DNA of 64,000 nt from JACKFE01 sp050248735. Its GTDB lineage: Bacteria > Nitrospirota > Nitrospiria > Nitrospirales > UBA8639. The DNA lies in the NCBI GenBank assembly GCA_050248735.1, contig JBFWRU010000014.1, positions 1-64,000 of the forward strand, read 5' to 3'. Position numbers and translations under genes: made by a program. A model generated the notes under the pieces. It was not told the DNA's origin and did no database searches. It saw only the letters and a list, made by a program, of their open reading frames with translations. Below are positions 41,431 to 50,563 of the stretch, piece by piece (positions within the stretch are counted from its first letter, which is position 1; each line of letters opens with the position of its first letter).

Positions 41431-43115
41431 GATTTATTCCCTCCTCTGCTGTTTAGTATTGTGGGTGTATGTGGATAGGTCCTGCTGACTTGACCTTCCT
41501 GTGCTGCCCTTGGGGCATTCCGGTTTCCTTCGTTTTCCTGGACGATGAGTGATTGATTAATGGATGGGTGTTCGATGACCGAGACGGTCCCATCGGGATG
41601 CTGTATGTGGACTCTCGCGACTTCCCGTTCTTCCCCCAGGCCGAAGAAGAGGGTCGGGGATTGATCCGACAGCAATCCGACGCTGGTGACGATTTGTTTT
41701 GTATAGGACTTCCCCCTTGTGGTTTCCAGGGTGACCTGGGTCCCCAGCGATTGCACGTTATCGGGAAGGGCTACCCCGATGCCGTTCGCGGTGGATCGGT
41801 TCAGAAAGGCCCGCAACGGCCCGTTCATATTGAGCCAGATGACGTCGGGTTTGGTGTCCCCGTTCAAATCGGCGATAATCGGGGCTTGTCCGAAATGTGC
41901 GTTGGTGAGTCCCAGCTCGTCGACATGGACAAAGGTGTTGGCCGGCGAGGATGAAACTTGAATGAACGTCTTCCCCGGCAGTTTCCAGACTTTGTGCACC
42001 GGCCATTTGATGTAGTTTTGGGCAGCCAGGATATCGAGTTGTCCGTCAAGGTTGATGTCTTCGAAGACGGTTCCCCAGGCAAATCCATAGTCCCGCAATC
42101 CATAGGCCTCCGTGACATCGGTGAAGGCAAAGTTGCCGTCGTTGCGTAACAGTACCCATTGAGACTCCAGCCGCTGACCGTCCTTGAGGTCTCCCTTGAG
42201 CAGGTATTGCGGAATGGAGGTGCCGACATTCGTGAAGAACAAATCCTGGTCGCCATCCTTATCCACGTCCCCCACCGCAAGTCCCATCCAGAATCCGTAG
42301 CCGGTGTTGGTGGCGATTGGTGTGAATGTAGAGTTTCGCTCGTTTTTGAAGATTTCGACTTCCCCGGTATTCTGGGCTACCACCAGATCCTGCCACCCAT
42401 CCCCGTTCAGATCGACGAAGGCCGAGAGAAAGGTATTCTGCTTGGAGGCCGTGCCGGAGGCCTTGGTGATATCCGTAAACGTGAGGTCCCCGTTATTGAG
42501 CAGCATGACGTTGTGCTTGGCATGAGACGGGTCATTGAATGTGGCGCTTCGAAAAGTTTTCTTGTTGACGAACACGCTGACGTAGAGGTCTCCGTGGCCG
42601 TCATGATTGATGTCGGAGACGGCGATCGTGAGCGGGACGGCGTCGGGTTCGAGATGCAGCGGAATCTTTCGCTGTGTGAATGTTCCGTGATCGTTGAGAT
42701 ACAGAGAGATCCCGTCCTCCCGGGCGATGAGCAGGTCCGTATCCCCGTCGTGGTCCATATCGATCGAGGTGGCCCCATAGGTGGCGGTGGTACTGGACAA
42801 CCCCGATCCGTGGATGACGTTCACGAGCTTGCCGTCCCGGTAGGTGAACAGAGCGTCCTCCTGTCCTTCGCCCCCTCCCACAAAGATCTCCATCGTGCCA
42901 TCCTGGTCCACGTCGATGACGGCGGCCCCTGAAAACGGATGTCTGTTGTCATCCCAGTGATGTACGAAGTCTACCGTGATTTCCTGGAACGGCTGAACGG
43001 CCATGGGGTTGGCCGAGTGCGTCAATTTTTCATGGGTCGTGCAGGAGGCCGACGTGAACACCAGTAAAGCAGTCAACACGCCCCTTATCCGGAATCCGTT
43101 GAATTCTTTTTTCAT
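41427..43115 (-). CDS. FG-GAP/VCBS beta-propeller lipoprotein (CRTAC1/UnbV type)
   Basis: The start is ATG 43115, with AGGAG eight bases upstream, giving 562 residues. A lipobox TSASC ends the signal peptide near Cys25. The body contains at least six FG-GAP repeats with calcium-binding D-x-D-x-D-G loops: DVDQDGTMEIFVG, DMDHDGDTDLLIA, DINHDGHGDLYVS, DLNGDGWQDLVVA, DVDKDGDQDLFFT, DINLDGQLDILAA. The C-terminal ASPIC/UnbV-like domain is at about 440-530 (GTQVTLETTRGKSYTKQI, then HIQHPDGTVSVIE). Such proteins form seven-bladed propellers that bind ligands or partners outside the cell. It is coupled to the small exported protein downstream. Confidence 0.92.
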   Translation of the reverse strand: MKKEFNGFRIRGVLTALLVFTSASCTTHEKLTHSANPMAVQPFQEITVDFVHHWDDNRHPFSGAAVIDVDQDGTMEIFVGGGEGQEDALFTYRDGKLVNVIHGSGLSSTTATYGATSIDMDHDGDTDLLIAREDGISLYLNDHGTFTQRKIPLHLEPDAVPLTIAVSDINHDGHGDLYVSVFVNKKTFRSATFNDPSHAKHNVMLLNNGDLTFTDITKASGTASKQNTFLSAFVDLNGDGWQDLVVAQNTGEVEIFKNERNSTFTPIATNTGYGFWMGLAVGDVDKDGDQDLFFTNVGTSIPQYLLKGDLKDGQRLESQWVLLRNDGNFAFTDVTEAYGLRDYGFAWGTVFEDINLDGQLDILAAQNYIKWPVHKVWKLPGKTFIQVSSSPANTFVHVDELGLTNAHFGQAPIIADLNGDTKPDVIWLNMNGPLRAFLNRSTANGIGVALPDNVQSLGTQVTLETTRGKSYTKQIVTSVGLLSDQSPTLFFGLGEEREVARVHIQHPDGTVSVIEHPSINQSLIVQENEGNRNAPRAAQEGQVSRTYPHTPTILNSRGGNKS

Positions 43116-43124
43116 GATGAGCAC

Positions 43125-43557
43125 TCCTTAGAAATCAACCTCGGCATGGTAAGTTTTTCAGACCGTGAATTTTCTTTCCCTCAGTCCATTCAAGGGGAAT
43201 ATTCGTTACAGCCGCAAGCCGGTTCGACATGAACCATGGACCGACTTGAGGAGGGAACCGGAGGCAATGAATGAAGGCTTGGCGTCGGGGGATTCTTTTT
43301 GCTTTTGCTCCCTGGTAGGTCTGTGAGGCGTTCTCCCCGCGCCCTGCTGAGTTGTCTGAGAAGGCTTGCTCTTTACAGCTAAGGTGGATGGCGTGGAATG
43401 GTTGGTTGTGACATTTCAGGGTCTTCGGTACAGTAAGCCTCTACTGCGATTTCCCTGGGATACTTGGGAATAGCCTGAGGTAGGAAGGAAACGCTGATGC
43501 TGAGTCATCCGCAGAAAAATCTCGTTGTGTAATCTCTAGGAAATGATGGAGGAGGGA
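43125..43557. other. Divergent intergenic region
   Basis: There is no gene here. It contains promoters for the lipoprotein operon and the dehydrogenase gene, neither placed. A GG-N10-GC pattern near 43486 lacks the TT before GC and was not accepted. Confidence 0.4.
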
Positions 43558-44460
43558 GTGAGTACACCAACTGAAACAATCGGATTTGTGGGGGTGGGGC
43601 GAATGGGGGCCAATATGGCTCGCCGGCTTCAGGATGTGGGATATCGGGTGACCGCGATTTTCGATGTGGAAGGCGAAAGGGCTAACAGTCTGGCCAAAGA
43701 ATTAGACTGTGAGGCCGTATCCACTCCGGGTGAGGTGGCCGCCTTATCGAATACGATTTTTACCGTGGTGACCGATGACGGGGCTATGCAGGAAATTTTT
43801 TCGGAGAGTAATCCGAAGAGTCTCTTGAAGAATGCCGAGGGCCGACTATTTGTGAATTGTGCGACGCTGTCCCCTCATATCCACATGGAAATCGAACAGC
43901 ATGTGGAAGCACGAGGGGGGCATTCTCTGGAGGCATGTATGGCCAGCAGCATTCCTCAGGCACGTGAAGGCACGTTATACCTTATGTGTGGAGGCAAGCC
44001 TGGAGTTTTCGAACGAGCCAAGCCTATTCTAACCACCTTGAGCGCTCAGTTACGTCTCATTGGCCCAGCCGGGCAGGCCGCCAAGGTCAAGGCCTTGGTC
44101 AATATGGTGATGAATATCAATACCGCCGGTTTGGCGGAGGGGTTAGGTCTTGGAGATGCTCTTGGGCTGGATCTGACGATGTTGCGGGAAGTCTTTAGCC
44201 AAACCGGAGCCGCGTCAAGAGTGTTGGAAACCGACGGAGCCGATATGCAACATCGTGAGCACGAGTGTTATTTTTCCGTGGAACATGCCGCGAAGGATTC
44301 AGGTATTGCTCTGGCGCTGGCCGAGGCCGAACATCTGACCCTGCCTCTGGCCAAGGCGACCTGGGAGCAATATCAGCTGTTGGTGAAGTTGGGGAAAGGT
44401 GACCTCGATAAATCCGGCATTGCCGAACTGACCTTTAAAGACCGTCTTCCTGCCGATTAA
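43558..44460 (+). CDS. 3-hydroxyisobutyrate dehydrogenase-family oxidoreductase
   Basis: It is an NAD(P)-dependent beta-hydroxyacid dehydrogenase of 300 residues, possibly a succinic semialdehyde or glyoxylate reductase. The nucleotide-binding motif is IGFVGVGRMGANMARRL (GxGxxG, about 8-24). The substrate-binding FVNCATLSPHIHMEIEQ and the active-site lysine region GPAGQAAKVKALVNMVMNIN (with Lys in K-x-x-x-N order, about 170-190) are typical. I prefer GTG 43558, which has GGAGGAGG just upstream; ATG 43543 or 43546 are alternatives. The C-terminal helical domain is complete. It stands alone. Confidence 0.88.
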   Translation: MSTPTETIGFVGVGRMGANMARRLQDVGYRVTAIFDVEGERANSLAKELDCEAVSTPGEVAALSNTIFTVVTDDGAMQEIFSESNPKSLLKNAEGRLFVNCATLSPHIHMEIEQHVEARGGHSLEACMASSIPQAREGTLYLMCGGKPGVFERAKPILTTLSAQLRLIGPAGQAAKVKALVNMVMNINTAGLAEGLGLGDALGLDLTMLREVFSQTGAASRVLETDGADMQHREHECYFSVEHAAKDSGIALALAEAEHLTLPLAKATWEQYQLLVKLGKGDLDKSGIAELTFKDRLPAD

Positions 44461-44492
44461 TCTGAAGGGTCCGCCTTCCCCCCGACCTGTGC

Positions 44493-44924
44493 TTACCCCA
44501 TGAGACTTTTTCCGAAATCCATGGTTTGTTGGACGACTTGATCGACCGCTTTTAAGGCCTTTCCAACTTTCTTTCCAACAGTTTTTCCGGCCTTCTTAGC
44601 CACACGGCGAACGTTACTTGTCGCTTTCCGGGTTTTCTGTTTGACCGTTTTCTTGGCCGAAGCAGTCTTTTTCGTCCCTTTCTTTTTTAATTGGCTTGCG
44701 GTTTTCTTCACCCGCGAAGAAACCGTGGATGCTTTTTTGGCCACCTTTTTCTTGGTTCGAGAGGCGGCACCTTTGGCGCGTGTGGTGGCACGCTTGGCTT
44801 TCTTGACTCCGGTTTTGGCGGCCTTTTTGGTTCGCTTGGCCGCAGTGGCGGATTTTTTCTTAACGGTCGCTTTGGCCTGTGAGGCTTTTCGAGCGACTTT
44901 TTTGACGGTTTTTTTTGCTGCCAT
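44493..44924 (-). CDS. Histone H1-like Lys/Ala-rich DNA-binding protein
   Basis: The 143-residue protein is almost entirely Lys, Ala, Thr, Ser and Arg, with repeated KKxxK and AKKT units (MAAKKTVKKVARKASQAK and so on), ending in a hydrophobic-acidic helix (ALKAVDQVVQQTMDFGKSLMG). It resembles bacterial H1-like/AlgP-type proteins that bind and compact DNA without sequence specificity. GGAGAA lies before the ATG. It is convergent with the dehydrogenase gene. A repeat-based expansion is visible in the sequence. Confidence 0.85.
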   Translation of the reverse strand: MAAKKTVKKVARKASQAKATVKKKSATAAKRTKKAAKTGVKKAKRATTRAKGAASRTKKKVAKKASTVSSRVKKTASQLKKKGTKKTASAKKTVKQKTRKATSNVRRVAKKAGKTVGKKVGKALKAVDQVVQQTMDFGKSLMG

Positions 44925-45186
44925 GGGGTTCTCCTTGCAACTGGTTAATAAACAAATCGTATTAAAGAATACTCTGGATATCTGTTAAGGGCAACAATAA
45001 AAAAGAGATCACGGCCGGTTGGAGGCGGGTTGGTCAGGTGACGGATTTGAAGGCGTGCCCTCATCAAGAACAAGAAGAGTGGTGAGGAGAAACCACAGGT
45101 TGAGCATGATCGTCATGAGTCGAGGTGCCTGAATTTTCCACTATTAGGAATGGAATGAGTATAATGAGAATACGGGAAATGGAACA

Positions 45187-45810
45187 ATGGGAAGCTTTCG
45201 GCAGAACATTTTTCTTTTACTCATATTTATGGGAATCATGATCGGGTGCGCACAAGTTTCTTCATCCCCGTTTGGCAACACTCTGGAAGCGCAGATTGCC
45301 TCGCAAATACTTTTTACCCAGGTGGCTCAGGATCCTCAGACTTTTATTGGGAAAACGTTGAAAGTTGGCGGTGAAGTCCTTTCCGCCAAACGGTTATCTG
45401 ACCGGACAGAGATCATGATGCTTCAGATTCCCTTGAATGAGGATTCCGTGCCGGTTTCGGAACGCACGAGGTCCTTGGGACGGTTTGTCGCGACTCAGGA
45501 GGCATTTCTTGATCCGGCGACGGTCCCTTCCGGGACACGTCTGACCATTATTGGCGAAATCACCGGACAGACAACTGTTCGCGTCGATGAAGAGGACCAG
45601 ACTTATCCGGTTTTGGCTATCAAAGCGTTGCACGTCTGGCCGGTCGTACCAGCCGGGTATTATTCCTATGCGCGGTATCCTTGGCGACCCGGTCCATTCT
45701 GGGGTTCGTATTGGGGGCCTGGTCCCTATTGGAGTCCGTATTGGTCTTTTCCGCGATCGTCCTATTGGTATGGCCGACGGCATTCGGGCATGCGTCGTGG
45801 ACGCCGTTAG
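45187..45810 (+). CDS. Slp-family outer-membrane lipoprotein
   Basis: The 207-residue protein has a lipoprotein signal (IFMGIMIGCAQ, Cys about 21). An Slp-type domain follows (about 35-155): SQILFTQVAQDPQTFIGKTLKVGGEVLSA in two blocks, IMMLQIPLNEDSVPV, SLGRFVATQEAFLDPATVPSGTRLTIIGEI. The tail (about 155-207) is rich in Tyr, Trp, Pro and Arg (YWGPGPYWSPYWSFP), typical of surface-exposed Slp proteins in this lineage. Slp proteins are linked to stationary-phase and stress survival. A TATAAT at about 45158 is a plausible -10 element. Confidence 0.88.
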   Translation: MGSFRQNIFLLLIFMGIMIGCAQVSSSPFGNTLEAQIASQILFTQVAQDPQTFIGKTLKVGGEVLSAKRLSDRTEIMMLQIPLNEDSVPVSERTRSLGRFVATQEAFLDPATVPSGTRLTIIGEITGQTTVRVDEEDQTYPVLAIKALHVWPVVPAGYYSYARYPWRPGPFWGSYWGPGPYWSPYWSFPRSSYWYGRRHSGMRRGRR

Positions 45811-45831
45811 TGTATTGGGTATTGCCCCAAA

Positions 45832-45850
45832 ATTGACATGACGCGTCAAT
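45832..45850. promoter_or_regulatory. Inverted repeat upstream of the small exported protein gene
   Basis: ATTGAC (45832-45837) and GTCAAT (45845-45850) are separated by seven bases, 76 bases before the start at 45926. It could be a regulator site; no second copy was found. Confidence 0.35.
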
Positions 45851-45925
45851 ACGTTGCAGAGTAGCACTATCTCCCCCATCAAATTCCCCCTCTGGGTTTT
45901 TTATCTTTTTTCAAGGAGGTTTGTT

Positions 45926-46195
45926 ATGAAACGGTCCGTAGCAGGATTGCTGGCAGTGCTGTTTGTATGTGGCTTGGCTGGAATCTCGACGGCAGGGATG
46001 ATGGATAGTCTCAAAGGCAAAGCCGAAGAAGCCAAAGACCATGCACACGAAACGATGGAGAATAAAGAGGCCGAGGCAGGCAAATCGATCGAAGCTCAAG
46101 AGGCCACAAAGGAAGAAGGTGGCAGCATGGTGGATCAGGTCAAGGAAGGGGCCAAGGAAAAGACCAACGAAATGATAGACAATGTTGGTAAATAA
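45926..46195 (+). CDS. Small exported, charged helical protein
   Basis: AGGAGG six bases before ATG 45926 fixes the start. The 89 residues begin with a signal peptide (LLAVLFVCGLAGISTAG), then a very hydrophilic Lys/Glu helix (LKGKAEEAKDHAHETMENKEAEAGK) with the composition of LEA-like proteins. No family is recognised. A protein of the same design and length (47915-48181) lies on the other side of the chlorite dismutase gene, suggesting duplication. A terminator follows at 46266-46306. Confidence 0.75.
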   Translation: MKRSVAGLLAVLFVCGLAGISTAGMMDSLKGKAEEAKDHAHETMENKEAEAGKSIEAQEATKEEGGSMVDQVKEGAKEKTNEMIDNVGK

Positions 46196-46265
46196 GATCT
46201 ATTCCTAAATCTTTTTTCCAGGTATTTGCCAGCTAACAGGTATTGAGCCCTATCCAGCCGGAACA

Positions 46266-46306
46266 CGGCCTGTCAGGAGAGGTCCTCTTCCGGCAGGCCG
46301 TTTTTT
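46266..46306 (+). terminator. Rho-independent terminator
   Basis: CGGCCTG (46266-46272) / CAGGCCG (46294-46300), with further pairing in the loop, is followed by TTTTTT. It ends the transcript of the 45926 gene. Confidence 0.85.
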
Positions 46307-46982
46307 ATTCTCCCGGGTCCTTTTGGCTATTCATCACTTTGGCGAATGGTAAGTCGTATTTCCCACGGTTTAGTTAGGGTGATGGTCTTCATAAGAAGAG
46401 TAATCTACAGAACGAGAGATGTGGATGCTGTCACAACCGGGATGTAACGAAAATATGTAACGAAAGATTTCATTCCATCTGTAACAAAATCCTAAGGAGG
46501 GGGACTTCACCCTATCGGATGCGTTTACAGAGTTTCCAGGTTGCCACGCACTTTTGAAATCTGTTGGCAATAGAGATCAGATAGCCGGTAGATCTTTAGG
46601 AGAGAACTTGCTTTTGAGTAGGTTGCATATATCCCATTCGGTAACCAGGAAAACTTTTGCCATAGTTCTGTCTTTCCGCCGCTTGAGAGTCGTAAGGCAG
46701 GAACTTATTTCCTGCCAGGATGGGGCAGATCTTCAGGAAAGATTGAACCATCACCAATCTTTCGAAATATTTCTTTTTCTTTCTCCATCCCCTTGGATCT
46801 TCCCTCACCATTCAAACATCTTTCTCACCTTTTCTTATTTCCCTCGGCCTCGTTCCCAAATGGGCTCATATCCGGACCCTGTGCGGGCCTAAAAATCCAT
46901 AAGGGACGAGGGAAATCTTTGTGCCGACTCCTCTCTCCAAACAGAAACTGTGCTCTTTTTAAATCATACAAGGAGAAAAGGT
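46307..46982. other. Region upstream of chlorite dismutase
   Basis: No credible gene: an open frame at 46554-46892 lacks a ribosome binding site and family character. A GG-N10-GC pattern at about 46907-46920 is a poor sigma54 match. The promoter of the dismutase gene was not placed. Confidence 0.45.
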
Positions 46983-47747
46983 ATGCGCGTATTTGCCTCC
47001 CTGTTGTTGTTCGTGGTCATGCAGCTTGGTGTGTCTGGGGTGACGTGGGCCGCCGATGCCCCCGTTTTTGGCACTTTTGCTCTTTTTGAAGTGAATAAAG
47101 GCTGGGGGAAATTGTCGGGTGAAGACAGGGAAAAAAGCGGGCAGGAAGCCAAAGCCCTGTTGGAATCATTTAAAAATCAGGTAACTGTGGACGCCTATTG
47201 GACCTATGGTTTGACGACGAAATCCCATTTTATGCTTCGTCTGCATTCAACCGATCTTTCGGCTAATCAGCAATTACTGACGCAGCTTCGGGGTACCGGC
47301 CTTGGCCGGCATTTGGACTTGGAATATACCATCAGTGGTGTGACCAAAGGCCTGAATTATGCACCGGGCTTTCCGGATTTGCTGGAAAAGTTGAAAGCCG
47401 GGAAATATGAAGGAGACCCTCCGCAGTACGCCATTATGATTCCCATTCGGAAAAATGCCCAATGGTGGAACCTGTCAAAGGAAGACCGTGTGGCGATGCT
47501 GAAAGAACACACGCTGCCAACTTTGGATTATCTAAAAACCATAAAGCGGAAATTGTATCATTCAACCGGACTTTCCGATGTGGATTTCCTGACCATTTTT
47601 GAAACCAACAATTTGGTGGCGTTCAATGATTTGGTCATTGCCTTGCGGATGGTGCGGGAGGATACCTTTAACGTTCAGCTTGGAGAGCCGACAATCATTG
47701 GCACGATAAAAAGCTGGAACGAGATTGTCGATCTTCTCGTGAAATAG
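46983..47747 (+). CDS. cld: Chlorite dismutase, periplasmic haem enzyme
   Basis: It converts chlorite to chloride and molecular oxygen using haem b. AAGGAG seven bases before ATG 46983 fixes the start; the protein has 254 residues. The signal peptide is residues about 1-24 (GVTWAADAP at the end), so the enzyme is periplasmic. The ferredoxin-like double domain is of the long, Nitrospira-defluvii type. The proximal His176 in LKEHTLPTLDYL and the distal Arg189 in IKRKLYH are 13 residues apart, as in functional chlorite dismutases (His160 and Arg173 in the Nitrospira enzyme). Conserved WTYGLTTKSHFML and GLSDVDFLTIFET support this. No perchlorate reductase genes are near, as usual in nitrite oxidisers. 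Confidence 0.95.
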   Translation: MRVFASLLLFVVMQLGVSGVTWAADAPVFGTFALFEVNKGWGKLSGEDREKSGQEAKALLESFKNQVTVDAYWTYGLTTKSHFMLRLHSTDLSANQQLLTQLRGTGLGRHLDLEYTISGVTKGLNYAPGFPDLLEKLKAGKYEGDPPQYAIMIPIRKNAQWWNLSKEDRVAMLKEHTLPTLDYLKTIKRKLYHSTGLSDVDFLTIFETNNLVAFNDLVIALRMVREDTFNVQLGEPTIIGTIKSWNEIVDLLVK

Positions 47748-47914
47748 ATGCGTTCTTCAGGCTATTCAAGGGGTTGCTCATTGTCTCGCGGGAAAATGTC
47801 TACATCTTCCAATAGGGGTTTGACAATGCTGGAAATTCGGAGCAGTGTATTGGCATCTCTCCCGGTGTGTGTTCTTCACAATTTCATCAGTAGTTTTTAA
47901 AAGGAGGTCGTTCC

Positions 47915-48181
47915 ATGAAACGCGTAATGCTTTCGTGCGTTGCGGTCATGTTTCTATTCGGGATCAGTTCAGGGGCGTTTGCGGCCGGTATGGGAGAAGC
48001 GATGAAGGGGGAGGCCGAAACAATGAAGGAAGAAGGCATGAAAAAGGCGGATGAAGCCATGGGGGACATGAAGGATAAAGGAGAAGAAATGTCCTCCAAA
48101 GGTAAAGACATGCCGGATAAAATCGATGCCCAAGGAAAAGAAAAAAAGGGAAAGGCTAAGAAAAAAGAGATGAAGAAATAG
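47915..48181 (+). CDS. Small exported, Lys/Glu/Met-rich helical protein
   Basis: AGGAGG lies before the ATG. The 88-residue protein has a signal peptide (VAVMFLFGISSGAFAAG) and a mature part made of M-K-x-E-x-E repeats (GEAMKGEAETMKEEGMKK), ending in a poly-Lys tail (GKEKKGKAKKKEMKK). Same layout as 45926-46195. Its function is unknown; the charge suggests a stress, desiccation or metal-related role. A strong terminator follows. Confidence 0.75.
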   Translation: MKRVMLSCVAVMFLFGISSGAFAAGMGEAMKGEAETMKEEGMKKADEAMGDMKDKGEEMSSKGKDMPDKIDAQGKEKKGKAKKKEMKK

Positions 48182-48210
48182 CCGGTTTCCAGTGTATGAA
48201 ACGGCTGCTC

Positions 48211-48254
48211 AAAGAGCCGATTGCGGAGTCATCCGCAGTCGGCTCTTTGTTTTA
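48211..48254 (+). terminator. Rho-independent terminator
   Basis: AAAGAGCCGA (48211-48220) pairs with TCGGCTCTTT, with an inner stem TGCGGA / TCCGCA, followed by GTTTTA. It ends the 47915 transcript. Confidence 0.9.
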
Positions 48255-48362
48255 GGGGGGAATGGTCGAAGGAGGCATTCATTCTGGCCTACCTGATCTG
48301 GTTGGGAATGAGCTGACGGCCTCGACCGTCTTCTGATATCGTCTGGTCTACCCCGGAGACGT

Positions 48363-50417
48363 ATGGAATACCGAGATGTTGACATGGATGGGTTAACCGG
48401 CCTCAATCAATATAAAGCCCTGCTTGAAGTCTCCGAGTCGATTGTCACCCATCGCGATCTGACCGACCTTCTTCGTGACCTGGCTCAACAACTTCCTCGC
48501 ATTGTGCCGTTTAACATTGTCGGCTTGGTTTTATACATTCCGGAACGGCATCTCATGCAGGATCATGTGATCCAGAGCAATGTTCCTTCCGATATCCAGG
48601 GGGGGAAAACGTTTTCGGTGGATGCCCATCCGGCGGGAATGGTTTGGCAAACTCAACAACCTTTGATTATTCCGGACCTCAAGCAGGAGTCACGCTTTCC
48701 CGAATCGAGTGCGCTGATGAAGGAGGACGGCATTCAATCCCTGTGTGTGGTACCCCTGACGACGGCGTTGCGCCGGTTGGGAGCCCTGGTCTTCGCCAGT
48801 CAAAAGGTGGGCATGTATGACAACCTGGGTTTGGAATTTTTCCAACAGGCTGCCAGGCTCATTGCGGTGGGGGTGGACAATGTGATCCATCAATGCGAGC
48901 TGACCCATGAGCGGGACCGCTTGAAGCTTCTTCTGGACGTGAATAATACGGTGGTTTCGACCCTGGATCTTCGAACGCTGATTGAAAAAATCAGCGAGTG
49001 TCTTAGAAAGAGTTTGAAGCACGACTATACCAGCCTCGTTTTGTACGACCCGAAATCCGAGCGGATGCGTACACATATTCTGGATTTTCCCGGCGGGAAG
49101 GGGTTTATCCAGGAAGGCCTTGAAACCGAAATGGATGATACCCCGGCGGGCAAGGCCTATCGCGCCGGCAAACCCGTTGTGGCTAATCTGACCCAATTAC
49201 AGGAGTATCAATCGGATTTTATTCGCCTGTTGCGTCAGGAAGGTATTCATTCCGTGTGTGCGGTCCCGCTGTCTTCTCCTCAACGGTTATTGGGAACTTT
49301 AAATGTGGGCAGCCGGCAGGAACAGGGATTTCCGAATGATGAAGTGGCTCTGATTTCCCAAGTGGCCAATCAAATCGCGTTGGCCGTTGATAATGCCCTG
49401 TCCTTCAAGAAGATAACCGACTTAAAAGATCGTCTTACCGAAGAAAAACTGTATTTGGAAGAGGAAATTCGAACAGACCAACATGTGAAAGATATTCTGG
49501 GGGAAAGTCCGGCCCTCAATGAGGTATTGGGTCAGTTGAAAATTGTGGCTCCAACCGACTCAACCGTGCTTATCCAGGGTGAGACGGGCACAGGGAAGGA
49601 GTTGATGGCCCGGGCACTCCACGATCTCAGTGGCCGGAAGGGTCATACCTTTGTGAAATTGAATTGCGCCGCAATTCCTACAGGTCTACTGGAAAGTGAG
49701 TTATTCGGTCATGAACGAGGAGCATTCACTGGAGCTATTGCCCAAAAAGTGGGCAGATTTGAGTTGGCCAATCACGGGACCATTTTTCTGGATGAAATCG
49801 GTGAAATCCCGCTGGAGCTTCAATCAAAATTGTTGAGGGTTCTGCAGGAGAAGGAGTTTGAACGTCTTGGAAGTACCCGTACCATCCGGGTGGATGTTCG
49901 TCTGGTGGCGGCCACCAACCGGGATTTGCTTAAGATGGTGGAAGCCAATCAATTTCGCGGCGATTTGTATTACCGATTGAATGTGTTTCCCATTACGGTC
50001 CCTCCGTTGCGGGAACGGGCGGAAGATATTCCCCTGCTTGTGCGATACTTTGCCCAACAATATGCCAGGAAAATGAATAAAACGATCGAAACCATTCCCA
50101 AGAATACGATGGATGTTTTGTGCCAATATCCCTGGCCTGGTAATGTCCGGGAACTTGAAAATCTGGTTGAACGGTCCGTCATTCTTTCTCAGGGAACCCA
50201 ATTGACCGTACCGCTGGCCGAACTCCAAATGAGAGTGAAACAGGGGGGTATCCCCGGTAAGACCCTTGAGGCCAATGAGCGTGAGCATATCCTCAAGATT
50301 CTTGGAGAGACCAACTGGGTGATTAGTGGAGCTCAGGGGGCGGCGGCCAGGCTTGGGATGAAACGGACGACCCTGCAATCTAAGATGAAAAAACTCAGGA
50401 TTCTCCGCCCCGAGTAG
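48363..50417 (+). CDS. Sigma54-dependent activator 2 (GAF-GAF-AAA+-Fis)
   Basis: The 684-residue enhancer-binding protein has GAF domains at about 20-170 (ILTHRDLTDLL-like start; HPAGMVWQTQQPLIIPDL) and 185-340, then a coiled linker, AAA+ at about 365-605 with Walker A GETGTGKE, GAFTGA and TIFLDEIGEIP, and a C-terminal Fis-type HTH (GAAARLGMKRTTLQSKMKKL). There is no receiver domain. It is a paralogue of activator 1 with one sensory domain fewer and different residues in the recognition helix (KRTTLQSKMKK here, KPTTLEARMKK there). The repeated operator near three sigma54 promoters, the first copy 12 bases after this gene, suggests it is their regulator. GGAG precedes the ATG. Confidence 0.93.
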   Translation: MEYRDVDMDGLTGLNQYKALLEVSESIVTHRDLTDLLRDLAQQLPRIVPFNIVGLVLYIPERHLMQDHVIQSNVPSDIQGGKTFSVDAHPAGMVWQTQQPLIIPDLKQESRFPESSALMKEDGIQSLCVVPLTTALRRLGALVFASQKVGMYDNLGLEFFQQAARLIAVGVDNVIHQCELTHERDRLKLLLDVNNTVVSTLDLRTLIEKISECLRKSLKHDYTSLVLYDPKSERMRTHILDFPGGKGFIQEGLETEMDDTPAGKAYRAGKPVVANLTQLQEYQSDFIRLLRQEGIHSVCAVPLSSPQRLLGTLNVGSRQEQGFPNDEVALISQVANQIALAVDNALSFKKITDLKDRLTEEKLYLEEEIRTDQHVKDILGESPALNEVLGQLKIVAPTDSTVLIQGETGTGKELMARALHDLSGRKGHTFVKLNCAAIPTGLLESELFGHERGAFTGAIAQKVGRFELANHGTIFLDEIGEIPLELQSKLLRVLQEKEFERLGSTRTIRVDVRLVAATNRDLLKMVEANQFRGDLYYRLNVFPITVPPLRERAEDIPLLVRYFAQQYARKMNKTIETIPKNTMDVLCQYPWPGNVRELENLVERSVILSQGTQLTVPLAELQMRVKQGGIPGKTLEANEREHILKILGETNWVISGAQGAAARLGMKRTTLQSKMKKLRILRPE

Positions 50418-50428
50418 TGCCGAAAAAC

Positions 50429-50451
50429 CGGCCCCTGCCGAGACGTCGGCA
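50429..50451 (+). promoter_or_regulatory. Operator copy 1 of the activator 2 regulon
   Basis: CGGC-CC-CTGCCGA-GACG-TCGGCA fits CGGC-N2-CTGCCGA-N4-TCGGCA. It contains the palindrome TGCCGA/TCGGCA and lies 118 bp upstream of the GC of the promoter at 50548. Confidence 0.75.
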
Positions 50452-50547
50452 GCCGCTGTCGGCAGTGTGTGTTCTTCCCGTACTTCCCCCGACAAAAAAC
50501 TCCTTTCTATGATGAGGTTAGTCAGCCTGCGCCCGCAGTTTTTGATT

Positions 50548-50563
50548 GGGTATCTGTCTTGCT
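50548..50563 (+). promoter_or_regulatory. Sigma54 promoter of the ankyrin/HbpS operon
   Basis: GGG-TATCTGTCTT-GCT has the GG-N10-GC spacing and TT before GC. The -24 side is weaker than consensus. The start codon at 50637 follows 74 bases after the GC. Confidence 0.65.

Noticed and set aside
43480..43502. GG-N10-GC pattern upstream of the dehydrogenase gene
   Set aside because: AT instead of TT before GC and no operator; a single weak match in a long sequence is expected by chance.
46907..46920. GG-N10-GC pattern upstream of cld
   Set aside because: GT instead of TT before GC, no TGGCAC similarity and no operator copy upstream.
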